From assembly GCF_024362405.1 (NCBI RefSeq), contig NZ_CP101454.1, positions 2,914,001 through 2,978,000 on the forward strand: a DNA stretch of 64,000 bases, written 5' to 3'. The notes under the pieces are model-generated. The model made no database searches. It saw only the letters and a program-made list of their open reading frames with translations, and was not told the origin of the DNA. Source of the stretch: Halorarius litoreus. Lineage in GTDB: Archaea; Halobacteriota; Halobacteria; Halobacteriales; Haloarculaceae. Positions 42,108 to 51,626 of the stretch are shown in pieces (the stretch's first letter is position 1; each line of letters starts with the position of its first letter). The translations under genes were made by a program, and so were the position numbers.

Positions 42108-42854
42108 ATGAGCGAGGACTACGAGGTCGAGTTCATCGAACGCGGCGACCGCAAGGCGCGGTTCCTCGTTCGGGGCGTCACACCGGCGTTCGCCAACGGT
42201 ATCCGGCGAGCGATGCTCGCGGACGTGCCGACGCTCTCGATCGACGAGGTGCGAGTCATCGAGAACTCGTCGGTGATGTTCGACGAGCAGATCGGGCTCC
42301 GGCTCGGGCTCGTCCCGCTCACGACCCCGCCCGCCGAGTTCGAGGAAGGTGACCGCGTCACCCTCGCGCTCGACGTGCAGGGGCCGGACACGGCCTACTC
42401 GGGCGACCTCGTCTCGGCGGACGACATGGTCCAGCCGGCCGAGGACAACGTCCCCATCATCGACCTGAAGGAGGGCCAGCGGCTCGAGATCGAGGCCGAC
42501 GCGGTGCTCGACACCGGCAAGACCCACGCCAAACATCAGGGCGGCGTGGCGGTCGGCTACCGCCACCTCCAGCAGGTCGAGGTCGTCGGTGACGCCGAGG
42601 AGTTCGAACAGGACGAACCGCACATCGTCCGCGGCGTCATCGAGGACGACGGCGAACTCGTCGCGACCGACGAGTTCGGCAACGACCTCTCGAACCGGTT
42701 CCCCGGCAAGGAGGTCGAGGTGACCGACGTGCCGAACGCGTTCGTGTTCCACGTCGAGACCGACGGCTCGATGACAGTCGAGGAACTCGTGCTGGCGGCC
42801 GTGGACACCATCCACGACCGCGCGGCCGAACTCGAAGACGCAGTCCAACTCTGA
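42108..42854 (+). CDS. rpoD: DNA-directed RNA polymerase subunit D (Rpo3)
   Basis: A 248-residue subunit D, the archaeal counterpart of Rpb3 / bacterial alpha, which nucleates assembly with subunits L, N and [21 protein letters not shown] is the alpha-like dimerisation motif. The protein contains no cysteine at all, so the Fe-S cluster found in the domain 3 of some archaeal D subunits cannot form here. It starts two bases after the rps11 stop. Confidence 0.97.
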   Translation: MSEDYEVEFIERGDRKARFLVRGVTPAFANGIRRAMLADVPTLSIDEVRVIENSSVMFDEQIGLRLGLVPLTTPPAEFEEGDRVTLALDVQGPDTAYSGDLVSADDMVQPAEDNVPIIDLKEGQRLEIEADAVLDTGKTHAKHQGGVAVGYRHLQQVEVVGDAEEFEQDEPHIVRGVIEDDGELVATDEFGNDLSNRFPGKEVEVTDVPNAFVFHVETDGSMTVEELVLAAVDTIHDRAAELEDAVQL

Positions 42855-42952
42855 AGATGACCACGCGCGCCCCCACACCCACGAGTGTGCCCCCCACGAG
42901 CGCCGGCTCTGTCGGTGCCCGTGACGCTCCCAGCGAGTGTCACACCGAAGGG

Positions 42953-42959
42953 GTTAAAG
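42953..42959 (+). promoter_or_regulatory. probable promoter of the tRNA-Leu/rpl18e operon
   Basis: GTTAAAG in a GGGGTTAAAGACGGG context matches a TATA box. Transcription would start near 42983, only a few bases before the mature tRNA-Leu. Confidence 0.55.
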
Positions 42960-42986
42960 ACGGGCGCGCGGTACCCACGTTTGCGA

Positions 42987-43071
42987 GCAGGGATAGCCAA
43001 GTCTGGCCAACGGCGCAGCGTTCAGGGCGCTGTCGTGTAGACGTCCGCAGGTTCAAATCCTGCTCCCTGCA
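42987..43071 (+). tRNA. tRNA-Leu (anticodon CAG)
   Basis: A class II tRNA: acceptor GCAGGGA pairs with TCCCTGC, discriminator A, anticodon arm CAGCG-TTCAGGG-CGCTG with anticodon CAG, a long variable arm and GGTTCAAATCC T-loop. No CCA encoded, no intron. It is 33 bases upstream of rpl18e. Cotranscription of a tRNA-Leu with the S9 operon and enolase is known from Haloarcula. Confidence 0.96.
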
Positions 43072-43104
43072 TCCATTCTTACCCTGGAATCGGAGTGATA
43101 ACGC

Positions 43105-43455
43105 ATGAGCAAGACCAACCCGAGACTCAACAGTCTCATCGCCGACCTCAAGTCCACCACCCGCAACGGTGGCGGCGACGTGTGGGCCGACATCGCCGAC
43201 CGGCTGGAGAAGCCGCGGCGCACCCACGCTGAGGTCAACCTGGGTCGCATCGAACGGTACGCCCGCGAGGACGAGACCGTCGTCGTACCCGGTAAGGTGC
43301 TCGGTTCCGGTGCGCTCCGCAAGGGCGTCACCGTCGCAGCCGTCGACTTCTCGTCGTCGGCGCGAACGAAGATCGAGCACGTCGGTGAGGCTATCCGACT
43401 GGAAGAAGCGCTCGAGAACAACCCCGACGGCTCCGACGTGCGGGTGATCCGATGA
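43105..43455 (+). CDS. rpl18e: 50S ribosomal protein eL18 (L18e)
   Basis: A 116-residue eL18, a large-subunit protein shared by archaea and eukaryotes. It reads [20 protein letters not shown], then [20 protein letters not shown] and [28 protein letters not shown] precedes the ATG as Shine-Dalgarno motif. First protein gene of the operon that runs through rps2. Confidence 0.97.
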   Translation: MSKTNPRLNSLIADLKSTTRNGGGDVWADIADRLEKPRRTHAEVNLGRIERYAREDETVVVPGKVLGSGALRKGVTVAAVDFSSSARTKIEHVGEAIRLEEALENNPDGSDVRVIR

Positions 43456-43889
43456 GCTACGCAGAGTTCGACGCCGACGTTATCGTCGACGCTCGCGACT
43501 GCATCATGGGTCGCGTCGCATCCAACGTCGCCCAGCGCGCGCTCGACGGCGAGCGCGTCGCCGTGGTGAACGCCGAGCAGGCGGTCATCACCGGCAACGA
43601 GGAGCCCACGATGGAGGTGTACGAGAAGCGGCGGGACATCGGGTCCGACCGCGGTCCGTACTACCCCAAGCGACCAGACCGCATCTTCAAGCGGTCCATC
43701 CGCGGGATGGTCCCCTACAAGACGACGAGCGGTCGCGAGGCGTTCGAGAACGTCCGTGTCTACGTCGGCAACCCGTACGACGAGGACGGCGAGATCCTCG
43801 AGGGCACGTCGCTGGATCGACTGTCGAACATCAAGTTCACCACTCTCGGTGAGATCTCCGAGGGACTGGGGGCCAACGTAACATGGTAA
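43452..43889 (+). CDS. rpl13: 50S ribosomal protein uL13
   Basis: A 145-residue uL13. It has [36 protein letters not shown] and [24 protein letters not shown] in the archaeal order. It overlaps rpl18e by four bases (ATGA) and rps9 by seven bases. Confidence 0.97.
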   Translation: MSYAEFDADVIVDARDCIMGRVASNVAQRALDGERVAVVNAEQAVITGNEEPTMEVYEKRRDIGSDRGPYYPKRPDRIFKRSIRGMVPYKTTSGREAFENVRVYVGNPYDEDGEILEGTSLDRLSNIKFTTLGEISEGLGANVTW

Positions 43890-44281
43890 CGAACACGTCC
43901 GGTAAGAAGAAGACGGCCATCGCCCGCGCCACCGTGCGCGACGGCTCCGGGAAGGTTCGCGTCAACAGCCAGCCCGTCGAGCTCGTCGAGCCCGAACAGG
44001 CGCGACTCAAGATGCTGGAACCGTTCCGCATCGCCGACGACGAACTGCGCGAGTCGGTCGATGTCGAGCTGACGATTTCGGGTGGAGGGTACGCCGGGCA
44101 GGCCGACGCCGCCCGAACGGCTATTGCACGCGGCCTCGTCCAGCACAGCAACGATGCTGAGCTCCGTGACGCGTTCATGGCGTTCGACCGCTCGCTGCTG
44201 GTCAACGACGTGCGCCAGTCCGAATCGAAGAAGTGGGGCGGCCCCGGCGCACGGGCTCGCTACCAGAAGTCCTACCGCTAG
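43883..44281 (+). CDS. rps9: 30S ribosomal protein uS9
   Basis: A 132-residue uS9, whose C-terminal tail reaches the P-site anticodon. Conserved blocks are [40 protein letters not shown] and the end [17 protein letters not shown]. The ATG lies inside the last codons of rpl13 (7-base overlap). Confidence 0.98.
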   Translation: MVTNTSGKKKTAIARATVRDGSGKVRVNSQPVELVEPEQARLKMLEPFRIADDELRESVDVELTISGGGYAGQADAARTAIARGLVQHSNDAELRDAFMAFDRSLLVNDVRQSESKKWGGPGARARYQKSYR

Positions 44282-44292
44282 GTGATTCACAC

Positions 44293-44487
44293 ATGATGGT
44301 CCCGGTCCGGTGCTTCACGTGCGGCAAGGTCGTCGGCGAACACTGGGAAGAGTTCAAGGCTCGCACCCGCGAGGACGACGAGGACCCCAAACAGGTCCTC
44401 GACGAACTCGGCGTGGAGCGTGCCTGCTGTCGACGCATGCTCGTCTCGCACAAGGACCTCGTCGACGTGGTGGCTCCCTACCAATGA
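44293..44487 (+). CDS. rpoN: DNA-directed RNA polymerase subunit N (Rpo10)
   Basis: A 64-residue subunit N (Rpb10 homologue), a small zinc-bundle assembly factor. It shows [18 protein letters not shown] and [12 protein letters not shown], the C-x2-C...CC zinc set. An AGGTGATTC Shine-Dalgarno motif precedes the ATG. It overlaps rpoK by four bases. Confidence 0.98.
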   Translation: MMVPVRCFTCGKVVGEHWEEFKARTREDDEDPKQVLDELGVERACCRRMLVSHKDLVDVVAPYQ

Positions 44488-44660
44488 GAACCGAGAACCG
44501 CTACGAGAAGGCGCGCATCCTCGGGGCCCGAGCCCTGCAGGTGAGCTACGGCGCGCCCGTGCTCGTCGAGACGAAGCAGACGGAGCCGATCCTCATCGCG
44601 GCCGAGGAGTACGACGCGGACGTGCTGCCGTTCACGGTTCGGCGGGGTGACGACGCGTGA
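44484..44660 (+). CDS. rpoK: DNA-directed RNA polymerase subunit K (Rpo6)
   Basis: A 58-residue subunit K, counterpart of Rpb6 and bacterial omega. The core [19 protein letters not shown] and VLPFTVRRG match the conserved C-terminal part of the family; archaeal K subunits are this short. ATGA overlap with rpoN and GTGA overlap with eno. Confidence 0.96.
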   Translation: MRTENRYEKARILGARALQVSYGAPVLVETKQTEPILIAAEEYDADVLPFTVRRGDDA

Positions 44661-45853
44661 CGCTCGTCACCGAGGTTCGACTGCGGCAGGTGCTCGACTC
44701 TCGGGGGAACCCGACGGTCGAGGCCGAGGTCCGGACGGAGTCCGGTGGTTTCGGTCGGGCGGCAGCTCCCTCGGGGGCGTCGACCGGCGAGTACGAGGCC
44801 ATCGAGCTCCCGCCGGAGGAGGCCATCGCGAACGCGCGTGACCTCGCCGTGCCACGAATCGAGGGGCAGGTGTACGCGGGCGACCAGCGCTCCGTAGACC
44901 GTGCGCTTCGAGGCGCGGACGGCACCGACGACTTCTCGAAGATCGGTGCGAACTCGGCCGTGGCCATCTCGATGGCCGCCGCCAAGGCGGGCGCCGACAT
45001 GCTCGGTGCCCCCCTGTACCAGCACCTCGGTGGCGCGTTCCGTGGCGAGAACTTCCCCGTTCCACTGGGGAACGTCATCGGCGGCGGCGAACACGCCGAA
45101 GACGCCACGCACATCCAGGAGTTCCTCGCCGCCCCCGTCGGCGCACCCAGCGTCGCGGACGCGGTGTTCGCGAACGCCGCCGTTCACGGCGAGGTTCACG
45201 ACATCCTCACCGAGCGCGGCATCCCCGCCGCGAAGGGCGACGAGGGCGCGTGGGCGCCGTCCATCGACGACGCCGAAGCGTTCGAGATCGTCGAGCAGGC
45301 CGTCGAGACGGTCGCCGACGACGTGGGCTTCGACATCAAGTTCGGGCTCGACGTCGCCGCGGCCGAACTCTACGAGGACGGCGAGTACGTCTACGGCGAC
45401 GAGACTCGAACTCCGGAGGAGCAGGTCGATTACATCGCCTCGCTCGTCACGGAGTACGACCTCGCGTACGTCGAGGACCCGCTCGACGAGGACGACTACG
45501 AGGGCTTCGCCGACCTCACCGAGCGAGTCGGCGACCGGACGCTCGTCTGTGGCGACGACCTGTTCGTCACCAACACCGAGCGCCTGCAGGACGGTATCGA
45601 CCAGGGCGCGGCCAACTCGATTCTGGTGAAGCCGAACCAGATCGGGACGCTGACGGACGCGTTCGACGCGGTCGAACTCGCCCTGCGGAACGGCTACGCC
45701 CCCGTCATCTCCCACCGGTCGGGCGAGACGGAGGACACCACCATCGCACACCTCGCCGTGGCGACCGACGCCCCGTTCATCAAGACGGGCGCGGTCGGTG
45801 GCGAGCGCACCGCCAAGCTGAACGAACTCATTCGAATCGAGGCAAACGCATGA
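44657..45853 (+). CDS. eno: enolase
   Basis: A 398-residue phosphopyruvate hydratase interconverting 2-phosphoglycerate and phosphoenolpyruvate. It has [16 protein letters not shown], the metal ligands in [29 protein letters not shown] and [11 protein letters not shown], the catalytic Lys in [16 protein letters not shown], and [19 protein letters not shown]. It starts at a GTG that overlaps the rpoK stop (GTGA), and ends overlapping rps2, so a glycolytic gene is embedded in the ribosomal operon, as in other haloarchaea. Confidence 0.98.
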   Translation: MTLVTEVRLRQVLDSRGNPTVEAEVRTESGGFGRAAAPSGASTGEYEAIELPPEEAIANARDLAVPRIEGQVYAGDQRSVDRALRGADGTDDFSKIGANSAVAISMAAAKAGADMLGAPLYQHLGGAFRGENFPVPLGNVIGGGEHAEDATHIQEFLAAPVGAPSVADAVFANAAVHGEVHDILTERGIPAAKGDEGAWAPSIDDAEAFEIVEQAVETVADDVGFDIKFGLDVAAAELYEDGEYVYGDETRTPEEQVDYIASLVTEYDLAYVEDPLDEDDYEGFADLTERVGDRTLVCGDDLFVTNTERLQDGIDQGAANSILVKPNQIGTLTDAFDAVELALRNGYAPVISHRSGETEDTTIAHLAVATDAPFIKTGAVGGERTAKLNELIRIEANA

Positions 45854-46671
45854 GCGACAACGAAGAGGGCCTCGACGCGGCCGAATCCGACATCGACGAG
45901 GAGCCCACCGGCGAGACCGGTGCGGAGCCCGCCGACGATCCGGAGCCGGTCGCCGACGAGGCCGACGACACCGAAGAGACCGCCGAGGCTGAAGAGGCCG
46001 AGGCCGAACCCACGGAGGCCGAGGAGGCCGCTGCCGAGGAAGAGCCGGAGGAGACGCCCGTGCTCGACGAGGACGTCATGCCCGACGACGAGGCAGACCT
46101 CCTCATCCCCGTCGAGGACTACCTGGCTGCGGGGGCCCACATCGGGACCCAGCAGAAGACGAAGTCCATGGAGCGGTTCATCCACCGCGTCCGGACGGAC
46201 GGGCTGTACGTGCTCGACGTCTCCCAGACCGACCAGCGCATCCGCACGGCGGCGTCGTTCCTCGCGAACTACGACCCCGAGCAGATCCTGGTCGCGTCCA
46301 GCCGTCAGTACGGTCGGTTCCCCGCCGAGAAGTTCGCGGAGGCCGTCGGCGCTCGCGCGCGGACGGGCCGCTTCATCCCGGGGACGCTGACGAACCCGAA
46401 GTACGACGGCTACATCGAGCCGGACGTCGTGGTCGTCACCGACCCCATCGGTGACAGCCAGGCCGTCAAGGAGGCAATCACGGTCGGCATCCCGGTCATC
46501 GCGATGTGCGACTCCAACAACACCACCTCGAACGTCGACCTCGTCATCCCGACGAACAACAAGGGTCGCAAGGCCCTGTCGGTCGTCTACTGGCTACTCG
46601 CCAACGAGACGCTCGACCGCCGCGGCGCCGAACCGGCGTACGCGCTCGACGACTTCGAGACGGACCTCTGA
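45850..46671 (+). CDS. rps2: 30S ribosomal protein uS2 with long acidic N-terminal extension
   Basis: A 273-residue uS2. The core starts near residue 85 ([19 protein letters not shown]) and runs to the end, with [20 protein letters not shown] and [20 protein letters not shown]. The first ~80 residues are almost only Glu, Asp, Ala, Pro and Thr, a low-complexity extension common in halophilic ribosomal proteins. Last gene of the tRNA-Leu/rpl18e operon. Confidence 0.97.
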   Translation: MSDNEEGLDAAESDIDEEPTGETGAEPADDPEPVADEADDTEETAEAEEAEAEPTEAEEAAAEEEPEETPVLDEDVMPDDEADLLIPVEDYLAAGAHIGTQQKTKSMERFIHRVRTDGLYVLDVSQTDQRIRTAASFLANYDPEQILVASSRQYGRFPAEKFAEAVGARARTGRFIPGTLTNPKYDGYIEPDVVVVTDPIGDSQAVKEAITVGIPVIAMCDSNNTTSNVDLVIPTNNKGRKALSVVYWLLANETLDRRGAEPAYALDDFETDL

Positions 46672-46719
46672 AGCGAGTCGATTTTCGTTTCTCGCACGCG
46701 GCCAGCGACGGCACTCTCG

Positions 46720-47214
46720 TCAGTCCGACAGTTCGCCGAGCAGGTCGTATAGCCGGTCCTCGGGCACCGACTCGTGCCACCGTGCGCCCTCGTGCGGCTC
46801 GCCAGCCGCGTCGCCCGTGAACACGACGAACGGCAGGGGGATGGAGTCACGCTCAGTCCAATCTTGACAGTAGCGGACGTGAACGTGCCGGACGTTAGTG
46901 AGGCGGGGATCCAGTCCCGTCTGGTCGCGGACTGCCTGTCGGGCGCAGTCGAGGGGGTCGTCGCCCGGCTGGCGGGTCGCCCCGGGCTCGCGCCACCCCT
47001 CGTCGCTCTCGACGAGCAGCACGCGCCCCGACGAATCGCGGAGCCACGCACCAGCCCCACCACAGCTGTCGAAGTGGCGGACGCGGTTGTGGAGGCGGTC
47101 GTACTCCTCGGCCGAGACCTCCCGTGGCTCGCGGACGACCTCCAGGTTGCCGTACTCGGCGGCGAGCTCGGAGAGGACGCGGTCGAGGTGGCGACACGCC
47201 GCGGTGACCGACAT
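46720..47214 (-). CDS. NUDIX-fold protein with degenerate catalytic box
   Basis: A 164-residue protein with NUDIX-like layout: GAGAWLRDSSGRVLLVES, then the box region in which GATRQPGDDPLDCARQAVRD stands where G-x5-E-x7-REUxEExGU is expected. The Gly and helix are there but the REUxEE glutamates are not, so pyrophosphohydrolase activity is doubtful. It is the only minus-strand gene between rps2 and ipk. Confidence 0.7.
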   Translation of the reverse strand: MSVTAACRHLDRVLSELAAEYGNLEVVREPREVSAEEYDRLHNRVRHFDSCGGAGAWLRDSSGRVLLVESDEGWREPGATRQPGDDPLDCARQAVRDQTGLDPRLTNVRHVHVRYCQDWTERDSIPLPFVVFTGDAAGEPHEGARWHESVPEDRLYDLLGELSD

Positions 47215-47297
47215 ACCCGCTCTTGGGAGGCGGCCGGTTTAGCCGTTTCCGCCCGCGTTCGGATAGGCTTATTCACACGGCGCGACCACCACCGCGC

Positions 47298-48281
47298 ATG
47301 ACCACTTCGAGCGCCCCCGGCAAGGTGTACCTGTTCGGGGAGCACGCCGTCGTCTACGGCGAGCCGGCGGTCCCGTGTGCCGTCGGCCGGCGGGCACGGG
47401 TGACGGCAGAGCGGCGGGACGACGGGCGCGTCAGAGTCGAGGCGAGCGACCTCTCGCTCGACGGCTTCGCCATCACCTACGGCGGCGACCTCGACGAGGC
47501 GGACGTGAACGTGCCGAGCGGCCTCGTCGAGGCCGCGACGGGCTACGTCGACGGCGCGGTCGACCAGGCTCGTGACGCCGCCGGCGAACCGGACGCTGGC
47601 TTCACCGTCACCATCGAGTCTGACATCCCGCTTGGCGCCGGACTCGGTTCTTCCGCGGCCGTGGTCGTCGCGGGTATCGACGCCGCCACGCGCGAACTCG
47701 GCGTCGAACTCCCGCCCGAAGAACTCGCCGACCGCGCGTACCAGGTCGAACACGAGGTGCAGGAGGGGCAGGCATCGCGCGCCGACACGTTCTGCTCGGC
47801 CATGGGCGGCGCCGTCCGGGTCGAAGGCGACGACTGTCGTCGCATCCCCGACGCGCCCGAACTCCCGTTCGTCATCGGGTACGATGGGGGAGCGGGTAAC
47901 ACGGGCGAACTGGTGGCGAACGTCCGCGGACTGCGCGAGCAGTACACGTTCGCCGCCGACACGGTCGAGGCTATCGGCGACATCGTCCGGACGGGCGAAC
48001 ACGCCCTCGAGAACGACGACGTCGAGGAGGTCGGCCGACTCATGAACTTCAACCACGGGCTGCTGTCGGCGCTCGGCGTCTCCTCGCGCTCGCTCGACAC
48101 GATGGTGTGGGCCGCCCGCGACGCCGGTGCGATGGGGGCGAAGCTCACCGGCGCGGGCGGCGGCGGCTGTATCGTCGCGCTCGATACGAGTGAGGGTGCC
48201 CGGACCGCTCTGGACTACACGCCCGGCTGTGAAGAGGCGTTCCGCGCGGAGCTCGACACCGACGGGGTGCGCGCCGAGTGA
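47298..48281 (+). CDS. mvk: mevalonate kinase
   Basis: A 327-residue GHMP kinase. N-terminal APGKVYLFGEHAVVYGEPAV binds mevalonate, PLGAGLGSSAAVVVAG is the ATP-binding GHMP loop, and the C-terminal AKLTGAGGGGCIVAL is motif 3. It phosphorylates mevalonate for archaeal isoprenoid lipid synthesis. A TATA-like GGCTTATTCAC is 28 bases upstream. It overlaps ipk by four bases (GTGA). Confidence 0.97.
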   Translation: MTTSSAPGKVYLFGEHAVVYGEPAVPCAVGRRARVTAERRDDGRVRVEASDLSLDGFAITYGGDLDEADVNVPSGLVEAATGYVDGAVDQARDAAGEPDAGFTVTIESDIPLGAGLGSSAAVVVAGIDAATRELGVELPPEELADRAYQVEHEVQEGQASRADTFCSAMGGAVRVEGDDCRRIPDAPELPFVIGYDGGAGNTGELVANVRGLREQYTFAADTVEAIGDIVRTGEHALENDDVEEVGRLMNFNHGLLSALGVSSRSLDTMVWAARDAGAMGAKLTGAGGGGCIVALDTSEGARTALDYTPGCEEAFRAELDTDGVRAE

Positions 48282-49009
48282 CTCGCATTCTCAAGCTCGG
48301 TGGGAGTGTCGTCACCCGAAAAGACGAGCCGGAGACGGTCGACGCCGAGCAGCTCGGCTCGCTCGCCGACGCCATCGCCGACGCACCCGACGACCTCGTG
48401 GTCGTCCACGGCGGCGGGTCGTTCGGCCACCACCACGCCAGCGCGTACGGCGTCTCGACGGTCGACGGGAGCCACGACGCCGCGGCCGCCCGGGACATCC
48501 ACGGTGCGATGAAGGAGCTCAACGACGCCGTCGTCGCAGCGCTCGCCGACCGCGGCGTCCCGGCGGTCCCTGTCCACCCGTTCTCGGCAGCCAGCCGCAC
48601 CGCGACGGGCGAACTCTCGCTGTCGACGGCCCCCGTCTCGGCGATGCTCACGGAGGGGTTCGTTCCGGTACTCCACGGTGACGTCGTCGCGCACGCCGGG
48701 AAGGGCGTCACCATCCTCTCCGGCGACGAACTCGTCGCGGACCTCGCGACACACCTCGGTGCCGATCGGGTCGGGCTCTGCTCGGCGGTGCCGGGTGTCC
48801 TCGACACCGACGGCGAGGTCGTCCCGCACATCGCGGCGTTCGACGACGTGGCAGCTGCACTGGGCGGCAGCGACGCCACGGACGTGACCGGCGGGATGGC
48901 TGGCAAGGTCAGAGAGTTGCTCGCACTCTCGGTGCCGGCGTACGTCTTCGGCGTCGACGGCACCCGTGAGTTCCTCGCCGGCGGCGACCCCGGCACCCGG
49001 ATCGACTAA
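48278..49009 (+). CDS. ipk: isopentenyl phosphate kinase
   Basis: A 243-residue amino-acid-kinase-fold enzyme. ILKLGGSVVTRKDEPETV is the nucleotide-binding start, and VVVHGGGSFGHHHASAYGV carries the His that holds the substrate phosphate. The later VPVLHGDVVAHAGKGVTILS, DRVGLCSAVPGVLD and VTGGMAGKVRELL are typical. It makes isopentenyl diphosphate from isopentenyl phosphate, the last step of the archaeal alternative mevalonate pathways. GTG start in a GTGA overlap with mvk. Confidence 0.97.
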   Translation: MTRILKLGGSVVTRKDEPETVDAEQLGSLADAIADAPDDLVVVHGGGSFGHHHASAYGVSTVDGSHDAAAARDIHGAMKELNDAVVAALADRGVPAVPVHPFSAASRTATGELSLSTAPVSAMLTEGFVPVLHGDVVAHAGKGVTILSGDELVADLATHLGADRVGLCSAVPGVLDTDGEVVPHIAAFDDVAAALGGSDATDVTGGMAGKVRELLALSVPAYVFGVDGTREFLAGGDPGTRID

Positions 49010-49022
49010 GGTTCAAATAGGA

Positions 49023-49041
49023 GGGGGCGGCCAGCGCCCCC
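49023..49041. terminator. stem-loop after ipk
   Basis: GGGGGCG (49023-49029) pairs with CGCCCCC (49035-49041) around GCCAG, 14 bases after the ipk stop codon. No T-run follows. A weaker inverted repeat, AGGCGGT/ACCGCCT, lies at 49071-49119. The rest of the 178-base spacer shows nothing. Confidence 0.4.
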
Positions 49042-49186
49042 GTGCAATAGCGTTCAGCGTGCGCGGGCCGAGGCGGTTGTGTGGTCCACCCGTGTACGTC
49101 ACGACGAGCCGGACCGCCTGTTCGCTCACCTGCCAGGACCGGCGTTCGACCTGCTTCCCACGCGCTCGGGGGACCTCCCGTGCGGC

Positions 49187-50323
49187 TCAGAGGTCCAGTA
49201 ACTCCTTCGCGATGATGTTGCGCTGAATCTCGCTCGCCCCCTCGCCGATCTGGTAGATCTTCGTGTGGCGGAACTGGCGTTCGACGGGGTAGTCGCGGGT
49301 GTAGCCGTTGCCGCCGTGGAGCTGGACCGCGTCGCTGGCGACCTCCTCGGCGATTTCACTCGCGTACAGTTTCGCCATCGACGCGAGTTTCGTCGGCTTC
49401 TCGCCGTCATCGACCTGCTGGGCGGCGTCGTAGACGAGTCGCCGCGCGCACTCGACCTTCACGCCCATGTCCGCGACTTTGTGCTGGACGGCCTGGAACC
49501 CCCGGAGTTCGCGGTCGAACTGCTCGCGCTGTTTGACGTACTCCACCGTGTGTTCGAGACAGCCCTGTGCGATGCCGAGCGCCTGCGCCGCGATGCCGAC
49601 GCGCTCCTCCTCGAAGAACTCCATCAGCTGGTAGAAGCCCATGTTCTCGTAGCCGACGAGGTTCGCCTCGGGGACGCGGACGCCGTCGTACCTGAGCTGT
49701 GCGGTCTCGCTCGCGTTCCACCCCATCTTGTGGATCTCGGTCTCGACCTCGAACCCGTCTCTATCGGTCTCGACGATGAACGCCGAGATGCCGCCGTGTC
49801 CCTCGTCGCCGGTGCGAGCCATCGTCAGCACGTAGTCCGCGATGGTGCCGTGTGTGATGAACGTCTTGACGCCGTCGATGACGTACTCGTCCCCGTCTTT
49901 CCGGGCGCTCGTCTCGATGCCCGCGGCGTTCGATCCGTGGTTCGGCTCGGTGTTGCCGAGCGCGCCGATGAGGTCTCCGTCGGCGACCCCGCACAGGATG
50001 CGTTTCTTCTGTTCCTCGGTGCCGTACTCGCGAATCATCCGGGTGCCGAACTCGGTGCCGATGGCCGCGAGCATCCCGGCGTCGACACGGCAGATCTCTT
50101 CCATGAAGAGGCACGTCTCGACTTGCGAGAGCCCGGCGCCACCGTACGCCTCGGGGATGGTACCGCCGACGAGCCCCGTCTCGACGGCCTTCTCCCACAC
50201 CTCGCGAGGCCACTCGCCGCTGTCCTCGTGTTCCCGAGCGACCGGTGCGATCTCCGTCTCGGCGAACTCGCGGGCCGTGCGGCGGATGGCTCGCTGCTCC
50301 TCGGTGAAACTGAAGTCGACCAC
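49187..50323 (-). CDS. acyl-CoA dehydrogenase
   Basis: A 378-residue flavin-dependent acyl-CoA dehydrogenase. It has [56 protein letters not shown], and the C-terminal [20 protein letters not shown] followed by [16 protein letters not shown], whose Glu is the usual catalytic base position. It introduces the 2,3-double bond in acyl-CoA thioesters and passes electrons to ETF. Chain-length preference is unknown. The SDR downstream region (51627) may serve the same pathway. Confidence 0.93.
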   Translation of the reverse strand: MVDFSFTEEQRAIRRTAREFAETEIAPVAREHEDSGEWPREVWEKAVETGLVGGTIPEAYGGAGLSQVETCLFMEEICRVDAGMLAAIGTEFGTRMIREYGTEEQKKRILCGVADGDLIGALGNTEPNHGSNAAGIETSARKDGDEYVIDGVKTFITHGTIADYVLTMARTGDEGHGGISAFIVETDRDGFEVETEIHKMGWNASETAQLRYDGVRVPEANLVGYENMGFYQLMEFFEEERVGIAAQALGIAQGCLEHTVEYVKQREQFDRELRGFQAVQHKVADMGVKVECARRLVYDAAQQVDDGEKPTKLASMAKLYASEIAEEVASDAVQLHGGNGYTRDYPVERQFRHTKIYQIGEGASEIQRNIIAKELLDL

Positions 50324-50353
50324 GACCCACCGTCCCCTGGTGGGTGGTTATAG

Positions 50354-51475
50354 TTACCGCCGCGCATTGGCGGCCGACGAGGCGTCGGCCAGCGGAAGCT
50401 CCACGACCAGCACCGTGCCGCGTGGCTCGTTGTCCTCGGTCACGACCGACCCGCCGAACTGGTCGACGAGCGTGGAGACGAGATACAGTCCGAGCCCCTC
50501 GCCAGTGCTCGACGCGCCCTGTTCGCCCTGTTGCAGGTACGTCTGGCGGTGGGACTCGGGGATGCCGGGACCGTTGTCCGCGATACACACCGTCGCCGTT
50601 TCCTCGCCGGTGGTGAGTGTCACGCGGACGTGTTTCTCGTCGGCATCGTTGTGCTTGATGGCGTTCACCAGGAGGTTCTCGAACACCGCCCCGAGCGTCT
50701 GGTTCGCGATGACGAGCACGTCGGCTTCGAGGTCGGCCTCGAACGTCGCGTCGGGGTACGCCGACTGTGCGACCGCGAGTTCCGAACCGAGGACCGACGA
50801 GACGTCCGTCGGCCGCAGGTTCAGCTCCTCGGAGAGCGTCCGCATGAGCACGCGAACGTTGTCGACGAGTTCCGTCATGTGCTCGCCGCGCTCGTCGATG
50901 CGGGCGAGGAGCTGCTGGCCCTCCTCGTCGACGTGCCCCTCCAGCATGTCGGCGTAGCCGTTGATGACCTGCAGGCCGTTGAGCACGTTGTGCCGCAGCA
51001 GGTGGTTGATGAACTCGAGGGTGTCCTGCTGGGCGCTCGTCCGCTCGACGAGTCGCTCGTTCTGGCGGGCTCGTGCCCGGTTGATTCCCGCGACTATCCC
51101 GACGGCCCCACCGAGGTTCCCGTACAGCACGAACTGCGAGCGCATCGACACCAGACTATCGCCGGCCAGTAGCTCGGGCAGTGAGGCCCACGTGTAGAGC
51201 GTCCAGAGAACGGCGATACCACCGATGAACCAGAGGGTGGCGACCGTGATGTCACCGCGGCTCAGACTCGTCCGCGAGAGGTAGACGCCCACCCCGAGAA
51301 CGATGACCGGGAGTGCGATGTCCATGAACGTGTAGAACAGGACGGTGAGGATGTCCTCGCCGACGTACTCCTCGGCGACGGTGATGATTCCCCCGACCGC
51401 TAGCAAACCGGCAACGAGGTAGATACCGGTCGCTCGTGGGAACAGATCCCCCCACCGCCGTTCCGCACCGAACAT
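50354..51475 (-). CDS. membrane sensor histidine kinase
   Basis: A 373-residue kinase. About four or five membrane helices occupy residues 15-135 (IYLVAGLLAVGGIITVAEE, IALPVIVLGVGVYL, ATLWFIGGIAVLW, LGGAVGIVAGI). The dimerisation/phosphoacceptor segment is LLRHNVLNGLQVINGYADML, followed by VFENLLVNAIKHND (N box), CIADNGPGIP (G1) and STGEGLGLYLVSTL (G2). No PAS or GAF domain. The lone receiver gene at 53379 is a possible but unproven partner. Confidence 0.9.
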   Translation of the reverse strand: MFGAERRWGDLFPRATGIYLVAGLLAVGGIITVAEEYVGEDILTVLFYTFMDIALPVIVLGVGVYLSRTSLSRGDITVATLWFIGGIAVLWTLYTWASLPELLAGDSLVSMRSQFVLYGNLGGAVGIVAGINRARARQNERLVERTSAQQDTLEFINHLLRHNVLNGLQVINGYADMLEGHVDEEGQQLLARIDERGEHMTELVDNVRVLMRTLSEELNLRPTDVSSVLGSELAVAQSAYPDATFEADLEADVLVIANQTLGAVFENLLVNAIKHNDADEKHVRVTLTTGEETATVCIADNGPGIPESHRQTYLQQGEQGASSTGEGLGLYLVSTLVDQFGGSVVTEDNEPRGTVLVVELPLADASSAANARR

Positions 51476-51626
51476 ACCCCTCCACCGCGGCCCTTGGTAA
51501 TAGAGCTACTGCCAGGAGCGTGGAGCGAGCCCTGCCATCGGCAGAGATAAGACACGTCCACCGCACGTTCCGTGCGAACTGGACACATGGAACTCCAACT
51601 CAGTTTCTCATTTATGCGTGGTACCG

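Noticed and set aside
45850..46100. Acidic N-terminus of uS2 as a misannotated start
   Set aside because: The ATG overlaps the eno stop in the ATGA style used through this operon, and acidic extensions of uS2 are usual in haloarchaea.
49071..49119. Inverted repeat AGGCGGT/ACCGCCT after ipk as a regulatory element
   Set aside because: A 7-base inverted repeat at this spacing is expected by chance in DNA this rich in G+C.
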